Assembly (NCBI GenBank): GCA_001795165.1
Contig: MGNS01000127.1
Location: 68,757 to 83,898, forward strand
Reading direction: 5' to 3'
Length of the DNA stretch: 15,142 bases
DNA from: Chloroflexi bacterium RBG_16_57_11
GTDB taxonomy: Bacteria; Chloroflexota; Anaerolineae; Anaerolineales; UBA4823
Shown here: piece by piece, positions 7,149 to 13,677 of the stretch
Layout of the letters: each line of letters begins with the position of its first letter
Numbering within the stretch: the stretch's first letter is position 1
Notes under the pieces: generated by a model
The model's input: the letters and a program-made list of their open reading frames with translations, nothing else
What the model was told of the DNA's origin: nothing
Databases searched by the model: none
Program-made: the position numbers and the translations under genes

Positions 7149-7202
7149 AAATTAAGTCAATCAGCCTGGGGGGGTGGGGCCACGCTGGTTGACTTAATTT
7201 TT
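7149..7202 (+). terminator. Strong hairpin between precursor and cyclase genes (terminator/attenuator)
   Basis: AAATTAAGTCAATCAGC (7149-7165) pairs with GCTGGTTGACTTAATTT (7184-7200): 17 bp with one G-U pair. The loop is G-rich (seven G then four G), and a T run ends at 7202. It probably ends most transcripts after the precursor and lets fewer reach the cyclase gene, or protects the precursor mRNA. The rest of the 195-bp gap (7074-7268) shows nothing else. Confidence 0.75.
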
Positions 7203-7268
7203 CTGCTGAGCTGGATTTATCAGGCGGGAAATCTACTTTCAGCCCAGTGAATGTACCTTCGCTAAATC

Positions 7269-9020
7269 GTGAACCAGCGAACTGGCGACAATTTCAATTC
7301 TCCGGTCCTGTTATTGTGCTGGGATCTGACCAATAGGGAAGCGCAGCCCGAGCCTGATGTAGACGGAGCCGCCCCCTGGCATCCCCCGTCAAGCGAAGAC
7401 TGGGTCTGGACCGCAGGCTATATTGCTAACCGCTCCGAGCTGCTAAATCAGCTCGCTGGACATGAAGCGATCGATGATCGACAGATTGTGTACCATCTCT
7501 ATTGCCGGCAGGGAATTCGAGCGACGACTTCCATCGCCGGGACGCTTGCCTGGGTCCTGTGGGATAGCCAACGCCGGGAGCTGATCCTGACCCGGGACCG
7601 GATTGGCAACCACAATTTTTATTTCGCCACCCTAAACGGAAAGTTATGGGTTACCAACCGCCTGGAAACCCTGCTCGAGCTCGAGATCTTTCCTCGCACG
7701 CCCAACCCGCGCTCCGTTGTCGCCCATATCACAGGTCACGCGCCCCTGGTTGGAGAGACCTTCTACGACACTATTCGGGAGCTGGCGCCGGGGAGCTGGA
7801 TGCGCATCCAGGGACATAAACCTGAAACGGGACGCTACTGGCAAATCGAAGCGCAGCCTGTGCTCAAGCTTGCATCCGACGAGGATTACGCCCGGGCCTT
7901 GTGGGAATTGCTTTTTCGGCTTGCAGCCGAATGCGCCCCAGCAGGGCAGGCGTACATCACGCTGAGCGGCGGGATCGACTCAACCAGCCTGGCGGCTGCC
8001 ATCCGCCACGCAGCGCCAAACACTTCCCTGAGCGCTTTCTGCTGGTCCGCTCCAGAATTGCCCGAGGCAGACGAAAGCAGTGATTCCGCTGAAGTGTGCC
8101 GTTTCCTGGATATCCCCTCCGAGGAGATCCGTGCCGATCTCCTGTGGCCGCTGAGCCGGCCCGACGGGATACACACTCCGGCGACAATGCCGTTTTACGC
8201 CTACTATTCCGAGCTGATCGATGAGACCTTCAAGCGCCTCCAGGGTCGGTCCAGCAACATCCTGCTCACCGGGATGAGCGGCGACCACCTGTTTGGCGGC
8301 AATGTCTTCGCTTACCCCGATCTCCTCCTGAGCGGACGGTGGGCCGAATTAACCCGCCAGATGCGCTATCATCTGCCGCGCTCGGCCACGGGACTTTCGC
8401 TATTTCAGATCATCCGGCGGATGATCCTGACCCCAATCCGAGAGGCCTATCTGCCCGGCTGGAGAGCTGGGGCGGCCTTGCCTGCGCCCTGGTTGCGCCC
8501 GCCCTTTACTGAGCTCTTCCCCACAGAAATTGGTCGGCCGCCGGACCGGAGATGGATGTTGCCGGGCCGTGTGGGTCGATTACGTATGCTCAGCCATCCA
8601 TCCCTGCCCCGTCAGGTTGAGGCGATGAACCAGCTAGCGGCGAGGCGGGGCGTCGAGTTCCGCCACCCTTTGCTGGATCACCGTTTGATCGAATTTGCCC
8701 TCAGCCTGCCCACCGACCAGACCTTCCGCGCTTCCCAGCGCAAGATCATCCTCCGCAACGCCATGCGCGGCTTGCTGCCGGACAAAGTGTTGGACAGGTG
8801 GACAAAGATTTATCCGACAGCCATCTTGCATCGCGGTCTGCGCGAGCGCGAGCAGGCCAAGGTGTGGCCGTTGATGAGCCATATGCGGGCGGCCGAAATG
8901 GGCTTTGTCGACGAACGAAAGCTGCGGGGCGCGTACCAGGATTACCTGGATGGTAAAACAGAAGATACGCTTTTCTGGCATACCCTGACCCTAGAAGACT
9001 GGCTGAGACGATGGTTCTAA
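7269..9020 (+). CDS. Lasso peptide C: asparagine-synthetase-like lasso cyclase
   Basis: 583 residues. The N-terminal half resembles the glutaminase domain of AsnB (GYIANRSELL, then LILTRDRIGNHNFYFA at about 106-120) but has no Cys2 nucleophile, so it should not hydrolyse glutamine. The C-terminal synthetase domain has the ATP pyrophosphatase loop SGGIDST (233-239) and GMSGDHLFGG (335-344), and ends with the usual RHPLLDHRLIEFAL region. In lasso pathways this enzyme adenylates the ring Asp/Glu side chain and joins it to the core N-terminus while the tail is folded through. GTG 7269 is the earliest possible start (TAA at 7263-7265); its ribosome site is weak. The stop overlaps the start of the kinase-like gene by 10 bp. 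Confidence 0.93.
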   Translation: MNQRTGDNFNSPVLLLCWDLTNREAQPEPDVDGAAPWHPPSSEDWVWTAGYIANRSELLNQLAGHEAIDDRQIVYHLYCRQGIRATTSIAGTLAWVLWDSQRRELILTRDRIGNHNFYFATLNGKLWVTNRLETLLELEIFPRTPNPRSVVAHITGHAPLVGETFYDTIRELAPGSWMRIQGHKPETGRYWQIEAQPVLKLASDEDYARALWELLFRLAAECAPAGQAYITLSGGIDSTSLAAAIRHAAPNTSLSAFCWSAPELPEADESSDSAEVCRFLDIPSEEIRADLLWPLSRPDGIHTPATMPFYAYYSELIDETFKRLQGRSSNILLTGMSGDHLFGGNVFAYPDLLLSGRWAELTRQMRYHLPRSATGLSLFQIIRRMILTPIREAYLPGWRAGAALPAPWLRPPFTELFPTEIGRPPDRRWMLPGRVGRLRMLSHPSLPRQVEAMNQLAARRGVEFRHPLLDHRLIEFALSLPTDQTFRASQRKIILRNAMRGLLPDKVLDRWTKIYPTAILHRGLREREQAKVWPLMSHMRAAEMGFVDERKLRGAYQDYLDGKTEDTLFWHTLTLEDWLRRWF

Positions 9021-10012
9021 ATGATCGCCATGTGACTGACTCTCAGGGTGAGCTGAGGCGATACCGCGCCTTCGGTCACACGTTGGCCAGCAACCGGCCT
9101 CTGGCAAGCTGGTTACCCGCCAGCTTCGATCCCCCCGATTTGACGATCTCTTTCATTACACAACCGCCATTTGAATGGAATCCTGCCAATTCTGCAGCGG
9201 TATATTCAAGCCTCCGGAAATCAGATGAAGGAGAGAGCATTCTTGCCTTATATAAATTGGATCCATGCAAGGTGATGCGTTTCCCGGAGTACGCCGATTT
9301 TTACCTCTGGCCTGACCGCCTGGTTTGCTGCCTGCAGGAGAGCGCGCCGGCGCATATGATCCAGGTTTTCCTGTTTGGCAATGTGCTGCCCTTCTGGCTG
9401 GAGCTCAAGAGGTTCGTCACCATCCACGCCTCGGCTGTGGAGATCTCGGGCAATGCCGTTGCGTTCCTCGCTCACGGCCAGAATGGCAAGAGCACACTGG
9501 CGGCGAGCATGCTAAGAGCAGGCTTTTCCCTGTTGACCGATGATGTTTTACCGCTATGCCTCCGGGATGGCGATCATTGGGCCTACCCAGGCTATCCTGT
9601 TATGCGCATGTGGCCCAATACGATTGAGCACTTTATTACCGAATACGAGCATCTCGAGCGGGTGCATCCGGAGTTCGCCAAACGCTATGTTCCTGTCGGA
9701 GGCGACCAGTTCGGCTCCTTCCGCGATCACCCGTGCCCGCTGGGGCGGATCTACATCCTGGAGCGCCAGGGTGAAGCCGGCCTCCCGGCAGGCCCGGAAA
9801 TCGAGGTCGTTTCTCATCGCGATGCGGTGATCGAATTACTGCGCTACTCCTTCATCACCCGCCTGTCAGAGGCGGTTGGCCTGGCGGGCGACCGGTTCGA
9901 TTTCCTTTCCGGCCTGGTCCAGAAAGTTCCTGTACGCCGCCTGATTTGCCCGAGCGGATACGAGTACCTGCCCCAAATCCGGCAGGCAATCCTTAGCGAT
10001 CTCACCGACTGA
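9011..10012 (+). CDS. Lasso-associated HPr-kinase-like protein (K)
   Basis: 333 residues. The N-terminal 130 residues are not a recognised domain. The C-terminal part is HPr-kinase-like: FVTIHASAVEI, then the P-loop GQNGKST (156-162) and LLTDDVLPL (D177/D178). In some lasso clusters (paeninodin type) such kinases phosphorylate a Ser of the precursor at the C-terminus. Here the core has Ser1 and Ser14 but no C-terminal Ser, so the target is uncertain. ATG 9011 overlaps the cyclase stop by 10 bp, showing translational coupling. It is much unlike true HprK/P of the sugar PTS, and no HPr gene is near. It is the last gene of the operon and is followed by a terminator. Confidence 0.88.
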   Translation: MVLNDRHVTDSQGELRRYRAFGHTLASNRPLASWLPASFDPPDLTISFITQPPFEWNPANSAAVYSSLRKSDEGESILALYKLDPCKVMRFPEYADFYLWPDRLVCCLQESAPAHMIQVFLFGNVLPFWLELKRFVTIHASAVEISGNAVAFLAHGQNGKSTLAASMLRAGFSLLTDDVLPLCLRDGDHWAYPGYPVMRMWPNTIEHFITEYEHLERVHPEFAKRYVPVGGDQFGSFRDHPCPLGRIYILERQGEAGLPAGPEIEVVSHRDAVIELLRYSFITRLSEAVGLAGDRFDFLSGLVQKVPVRRLICPSGYEYLPQIRQAILSDLTD

Positions 10013-10037
10013 AACACTGGACGCCTAGAACCCCCTG

Positions 10038-10064
10038 GGTGGCTCAACAGCCAACCGGTTTTTT
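10038..10064 (+). terminator. Intrinsic terminator closing the lasso operon
   Basis: GGTGGCT (10038-10044), loop CAAC, then AGCC and ACC with one bulged A, followed by GG and six T (10059-10064). It separates the cluster from the tetR promoter. Confidence 0.7.
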
Positions 10065-10105
10065 GTCAACGACATGCGCTCGAGTGCGTCGTTTATTGAT
10101 TCCCC

Positions 10106-10133
10106 TTGACAAATCTGCGAATACCATTATAAT
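10106..10133 (+). promoter_or_regulatory. Near-consensus sigma70 promoter of the tetR-SDR unit
   Basis: TTGACA (10106-10111), a 16-bp spacer and TATAAT (10128-10133), followed by AT-rich DNA. Both hexamers are perfect. Confidence 0.85.
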
Positions 10134-10152
10134 TAGTTAATAATATTAACTA
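10134..10152. promoter_or_regulatory. 19-bp palindromic operator, probably for the TetR protein
   Basis: TAGTTAATAATATTAACTA has 9-bp perfect arms around one central base. It begins directly after the -10 box and covers the expected transcription start, the classic place for TetR self-repression. Confidence 0.75.
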
Positions 10153-10197
10153 TAGATAATAACGTTCACACTTTTGATTGAGCGATAGGAGGCAAGC

Positions 10198-10929
10198 ATG
10201 TCCCGCAGAGAGCGATTGCGCGAAAACACCATCGAAGAAATCAAGTCCACTGCCCGGGGGCAAATGGCCGAGAGCGGCACCAACGCCCTCTCGTTGCACG
10301 CCATCGCCCGGGCAATGGGGATCAGCACGCCAGGTCTTTACCGCTATTTTGCCAGTCGCGACGACCTGGTGACCGCGCTGATCGCGGATGCCTTCAACGA
10401 TCTGGCCGATGCGCTGGAGGCGGCAGCGCTCGAGATCCCACAGCAGGCCTACTACGAGCGGATGATGAGGACCGTTTTGGTCTATCGAGAATGGGCGCTG
10501 GCGCACCCGGTGGATTTCACCTTGATCTATGGCAACCCGATCCCCGGCTACCATGCGCCGGTGGAGGTCACCACGCCAGCCGCCCAGAGGGGTTTCGCCG
10601 TTATCCTGCGCATCCTAGTCGAGGCCGATCAGGCTGGCGCCTTGAAGCCGGGAGCTGAATACCGCCAGCTACCCCCCGAATTGCGTCCGGAATTCCCGGT
10701 GCCGGAAATTCCGGCGCCGGAGTTTCCGGCGATCGATGGGCAACCCAACCCAGCAGTGCCCAAGGCTGTGCTTTATTTGGGCCTGGTGGGCTGGACGCGC
10801 ATCCACGGGATGCTGATGCTGGAGCTGTTCAACCACATCCAGCCCATGATGAAGGACACGACGGCCTTCTATCAATATGAAATGAAAAATTTGCTCAACA
10901 GCGTCGGTCTGCAAGCAGGCGACCACTAA
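10198..10929 (+). CDS. TetR-family transcriptional repressor (WHG-type ligand domain)
   Basis: 243 residues. The N-terminal helix-turn-helix (about 10-60) reads NALSLHAIARAMGISTPGLY then RYFASRDDLV, which is standard TetR. The C-terminal ligand domain (about 80-235) resembles the WHG-type TetR_C, with AHPVDFTLIYGNPIPGY and the helix LVGWTRIHGMLMLELF. A Pro-rich insert at about 158-180 carries three copies of PE(F/I)P(A/V). A strong TAGGAGG lies before the ATG. The gene has its own strong promoter with a palindrome over the start site, so it is probably autoregulated, and it is co-transcribed with the SDR gene 35 bp downstream. The ligand is unknown. Confidence 0.93.
   Translation: MSRRERLRENTIEEIKSTARGQMAESGTNALSLHAIARAMGISTPGLYRYFASRDDLVTALIADAFNDLADALEAAALEIPQQAYYERMMRTVLVYREWALAHPVDFTLIYGNPIPGYHAPVEVTTPAAQRGFAVILRILVEADQAGALKPGAEYRQLPPELRPEFPVPEIPAPEFPAIDGQPNPAVPKAVLYLGLVGWTRIHGMLMLELFNHIQPMMKDTTAFYQYEMKNLLNSVGLQAGDH
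10687..10731 (+). repeat. Three tandem 15-bp repeats inside tetR
   Basis: Three in-frame units (CCGGAATTCCCGGTG, CCGGAAATTCCGGCG, CCGGAGTTTCCGGCG) encode PEFPV-PEIPA-PEFPA. Confidence 0.85.
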
Positions 10930-10964
10930 AGGGTAACAACTTACTTATATAGCAGGAGCTAAAA

Positions 10965-11918
10965 ATGGCAACATCGAACGATATGCAGGTTATTTTCGGC
11001 ACCGGCCCGCTGGGTTTATCTGTGATGCGCGAGCTGGTGCGACAAGGGAAGAGGGTGCGCATGGTCAACGGCAGGGGCAAAGCGGACCTGCCTGCCGGGG
11101 TCGAATTGATCGCCTCAGATGCGTATCTGGTTGAAAATACCCGCCGGGTGACCGAGGGTGCAGCGGTGGTTTACCAGTGCGCCCAGCCCAGGTACCATGA
11201 ATGGGCGGAGAAATTTCCCGCCTTGCAGGCCTCGATCCTGGAAGGCGCAGCCGCCAACGGCGCAAAGCTGGTCATCGGCGAAAATCTGTACATGTACGGC
11301 GAGGTGGACGGGCCGATCCATGAGGGCCGGCCTTACAACGCCACGACCAGGAAGGGAAAGACTCGCGCCCAGATGGCCGAGGCGGCCCTGACGGCTCACC
11401 GCGACGGTAAGCTGAAAGTGACCATCGGTCGGGGCTCGGATTTCTTCGGGCCGCAGGTGTTGGATTCCAGCCTGGGCGAGCGTGTTTTCGCTCCGGCGCT
11501 GCAAGGGAAAACGGCTTCCGCCACCGGCAGCCTGGATCTGCCTCACACCTACACCTATATCGATGACTTTGGCAAGGCGCTGGTCTCACTGGGCGAGGAC
11601 GAGGAGGCCCTGGGGCGTGCCTGGCATGTCCCCAATGCAGAGCCCCTGACCCAGCGCCAGCTGATAACAATGATCTTCGATGAAATCGGCCGCTCGCCCA
11701 GGATGAGCGGGATGGGCAAATTCATGCTGCGCATCGGCGGCCTGTTCATCCCGGAGGCGCGTGAGACGGTTGAAATGATGTACGAGTTCGAAAAACCTTT
11801 TATCGTGGATGACAGCCAATATAAACGCACTTTTGGCGACCACGCCACCCCGCTGCGCGACGCCATCCGGGCGACGGTAGCCTGGTATCGCCAGCATCTC
11901 CAGGCGGACACGGCTTGA
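10965..11918 (+). CDS. NAD(P)-dependent epimerase/dehydratase-like protein (atypical extended SDR)
   Basis: 317 residues. The Rossmann glycine motif FGTGPLG (about 11-17) and the region ENLYMYG are visible. The usual SDR catalytic YxxxK is replaced around ATTRKGKTRAQMAE, as in a common group of atypical 'NAD-dependent epimerase' proteins. VTIGRGSDFFGP, then HTYTYIDDFGKALV and WHVPNAEPLTQRQLI also fit that group. The substrate cannot be named. AGGAGC lies 7 nt before ATG 10965. It lies 35 bp after tetR in the same direction with no terminator between, so it is probably the main regulated target of that repressor, a common tetR-oxidoreductase pairing. Confidence 0.88.
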   Translation: MATSNDMQVIFGTGPLGLSVMRELVRQGKRVRMVNGRGKADLPAGVELIASDAYLVENTRRVTEGAAVVYQCAQPRYHEWAEKFPALQASILEGAAANGAKLVIGENLYMYGEVDGPIHEGRPYNATTRKGKTRAQMAEAALTAHRDGKLKVTIGRGSDFFGPQVLDSSLGERVFAPALQGKTASATGSLDLPHTYTYIDDFGKALVSLGEDEEALGRAWHVPNAEPLTQRQLITMIFDEIGRSPRMSGMGKFMLRIGGLFIPEARETVEMMYEFEKPFIVDDSQYKRTFGDHATPLRDAIRATVAWYRQHLQADTA

Positions 11919-11931
11919 TTTTAAATCATCC

Positions 11932-11968
11932 GGCCTGACCACCCGGCAGATCACCGGACGGTCAGGCC
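11932..11968. terminator. Bidirectional terminator between the SDR gene and apgM
   Basis: GGCCTGACC (11932-11940) pairs with GGTCAGGCC (11960-11968), with an inner CCGG/CCGG stem. AT-rich sequence lies on both sides (TATTCTATT to the right), fitting use by both convergent genes. Confidence 0.75.
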
Positions 11969-11993
11969 TATTCTATTAATCATTGAGCGCGGG

Positions 11994-13205
11994 CTAAGCC
12001 CCGTACTTGCCCAGCCGCATGGCGTGCGCCAGCGCCAGCGGCATAATGTCCACGTGGCGGATACGCCCCAGCGTTCCATGCAGGCAGAGGGCTTCGCCGA
12101 ACTTGCCCGGCACCCCGAAGCGGGCCGAGTCTGCCGCCAGCAGCACCGGCACCGGGTGCCAGCTATGCCGCTTGAGCTTGGCCGGCGTGGCGTGGTCGCC
12201 GGTGATCACGATCACCTCCGGCTTGAGCGCCAGCAGGATTGGCAGGGCTTCGTCCACCGTCTCGATGACGTGGACACGGGCCTCGAAGTCCCCATCTTCG
12301 CCGTAGCTATCGGTCTTCTTGATATGTACGAAGAAGAAATCATACTCGTCCCAATGCTGCCTGACCACTTCGAATTCTTCCGCCGGGGTCTCGCCGTTGT
12401 GATCGATCACATCCATGCCCACCAGGCGAGCGACGCCCTTGTACATCGGGTACACGGCCACCGCCGCCGAGCGCATCTTGAATACCTCGGGGAAGCGCGG
12501 CATGCCGGGGTCTTTCGAGATGCCGCGCAGCAGGCAGCTATTCGCCGGCGGATGCGCCGCCAGCAGCTTGTTGGCTTCAGCCCACCACTGGCGCAGGATA
12601 TCGGCGGTTTTCTCAGAGGCGCTATCTTCGGCCACAATCGGCAGCGCCGGGATGCCGGTGAGCTGCGGATCGTTATCGGGGATATTGGCCCCCAGCCCTT
12701 CACCGCGCAACACCAGCACAAAACGATACTCCTTGACCGGCTCGACGAAGATCTGCACGCCGGGGATCTGGATCTGGCGCAATACTTCCACCCGTTTAGC
12801 GCATTCTTCAGTCGGGATGCGCCCGGCACGGCGATCGGTGATATTTCCACTGGCGTCCATTGTGCAGAAGTTGGCGCGCACCGCGACATCCTTGTGGGTC
12901 AGCGGGAAGCCGATGCCCATCGCTTCCAGCACGCCGCGGCCGATGAGCACCTCCAGCGGATCGTAGCCGAACATGGACATATGCCCGGGGCCGCTGCCTG
13001 GGCTGAAAGCCGGCGCGACCACATCGCTCAAGCCCAGGGAAGCGCGGGCGGTCAAGGCGTCCATGTTGGGCGTCCTGGCAGCTTCCAGCTCCGTCGGCCC
13101 GCCCGGCTCGAGCGGCAATCCACCCAGCCCATCCATCACCAGCATGACGATCTTCGAGCCGTTGTCCACGGCCATTTCGTTGATGAGTTTAAGTTTGTTT
13201 TCCAT
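11994..13205 (-). CDS. apgM: 2,3-bisphosphoglycerate-independent phosphoglycerate mutase, archaeal type
   Basis: 403 residues, the normal length of aPGAM. It interconverts 3- and 2-phosphoglycerate in glycolysis and gluconeogenesis in the cytoplasm. Metal-binding and catalytic features of the alkaline-phosphatase fold are visible: D25 in MDGLGG, the nucleophile Ser S71 in SPGSGPGHMSMFGYDP, TGDHATP (D337/H338) and KRHSWHPVP. In HIKKTDSYGEDGDF, the position equivalent to the metal-ligand His of the usual TDxxGHDG motif is Glu (E303). ATG 13205 has AAGG about 7 nt upstream; Met11 is an alternative. The gene is G+C-rich, stands alone, and is convergent to the SDR gene. Confidence 0.93.
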   Translation of the reverse strand: MENKLKLINEMAVDNGSKIVMLVMDGLGGLPLEPGGPTELEAARTPNMDALTARASLGLSDVVAPAFSPGSGPGHMSMFGYDPLEVLIGRGVLEAMGIGFPLTHKDVAVRANFCTMDASGNITDRRAGRIPTEECAKRVEVLRQIQIPGVQIFVEPVKEYRFVLVLRGEGLGANIPDNDPQLTGIPALPIVAEDSASEKTADILRQWWAEANKLLAAHPPANSCLLRGISKDPGMPRFPEVFKMRSAAVAVYPMYKGVARLVGMDVIDHNGETPAEEFEVVRQHWDEYDFFFVHIKKTDSYGEDGDFEARVHVIETVDEALPILLALKPEVIVITGDHATPAKLKRHSWHPVPVLLAADSARFGVPGKFGEALCLHGTLGRIRHVDIMPLALAHAMRLGKYGA

Positions 13206-13343
13206 CTCAGGCCTTTCGTTTCGAGATTGATACTAAAATGCCAGCCCAATTTTACCTGACTTTTGAAAATAGGGCGCTGGTCAGACTGGTACTCATCAAA
13301 AAGGTATGACAGTTAAAATTCGCCAATAGCCTGAAAGCCGTAG

Positions 13344-13362
13344 GGGCGCATTGCATGCGCCC
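13344..13362. repeat. GC-rich REP-like hairpin
   Basis: GGGCGCAT, TGC, ATGCGCCC: 8-bp perfect arms, preceded by GTAG. This resembles the dispersed 'GTAGGGGCG...' hairpins found in many bacterial genomes. Besides this hairpin, the 195-bp stretch between apgM and the transposase remnant (13206-13400) shows only AT-rich DNA that must hold the apgM promoter; no clear -35/-10 pair was seen. Confidence 0.5.
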
Positions 13363-13400
13363 ACCACGCCATAAGGCTTCAACCAAATGAGGAGTTGGTA

Positions 13401-13508
13401 ATGGCAAAGAAATACGTTGTAGATTTGAACAAAATCGATTGGCGTTTCACGGTCCTTAATGCCAGGGATAAACTCGAGAAATTGTACCCGGCGAGAGAAG
13501 AACAATGA
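13401..13508 (+). pseudogene. Internally deleted IS630-family transposase remnant
   Basis: A 35-codon reading frame with a good ribosome site (GAGGAG, 6 nt before ATG). It begins MAKKYVVDL, like the N-terminus of many IS630-family transposases. It then passes directly into KIDWRFTVLNARDKLEKLYP, which closely resembles the conserved C-terminal end of the same family (usually WrFTtxDARxKLkxLYP). The roughly 300 residues between, with the DDE catalytic core, are absent, so it cannot transpose by itself. No terminal inverted repeats were found by eye. It ends 12 bp from the attC-like site. Family resemblance is from memory and was not searched. Confidence 0.55.
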
Positions 13509-13520
13509 TTGACCGTAGCT

Positions 13521-13643
13521 GCCCAACGGTTTGGCTCACCTGCCGCCGGTTCTTGCCAGGCAACAAAGCCCAAAAACTACTTTTTTGGCAAATTGCCGCT
13601 GCGTACCTACGCTGAAGGCGGTCAGGTGGAGCCGGTGTTAGGC
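13521..13643 (-). other. Integron attC-like recombination site (123 bp)
   Basis: Read on the minus strand, the element starts GCCTAAC (fits RYYYAAC) and ends GTTGGGC (fits GTTRRRY). Inside, GGCTC, ACCTG and CCGCC in one arm (plus strand 13533-13547) pair with GGCGG, CAGGT and GAGCC in the other (13617-13633), leaving exactly two unpaired bases on one arm: G13628 and T13622 on the plus strand. Two extrahelical bases on one arm of an imperfect stem, plus the terminal consensus boxes, are the structural signature of attC. The loop (13548-13616) holds a further AT-rich hairpin, and the total length is in the attC range. It lies 34 bp after the stop of the helicase gene, in the cassette orientation. 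No integron integrase is in the window. Confidence 0.72.
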
Positions 13644-13677
13644 CGCCCTACAAGGTCGAAAAAGAGAAGCATCGGGT

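Noticed and set aside
7269..9020. Housekeeping asparagine synthetase (asnB)
   Set aside because: The N-terminal Cys2 needed for glutamine use is absent, and the gene is coupled to lasso genes.
9011..10012. HprK/P of the sugar phosphotransferase system
   Set aside because: The N-terminal part is unlike HprK/P, no HPr or PTS gene is nearby, and the gene overlaps the lasso cyclase.
10069..10094. Imperfect palindrome AACGAC...GTCGTT upstream of the tetR promoter as a second operator
   Set aside because: Only the six outer base pairs match in register and the inside is mismatched; evidence is too weak.
12024..13259. A 411-codon open frame on the plus strand opposite apgM
   Set aside because: It is antisense to a clearly recognised mutase with intact motifs, has a low-complexity His/Arg/Gln-rich sequence typical of frames opposite G+C-rich genes, and matches no family.
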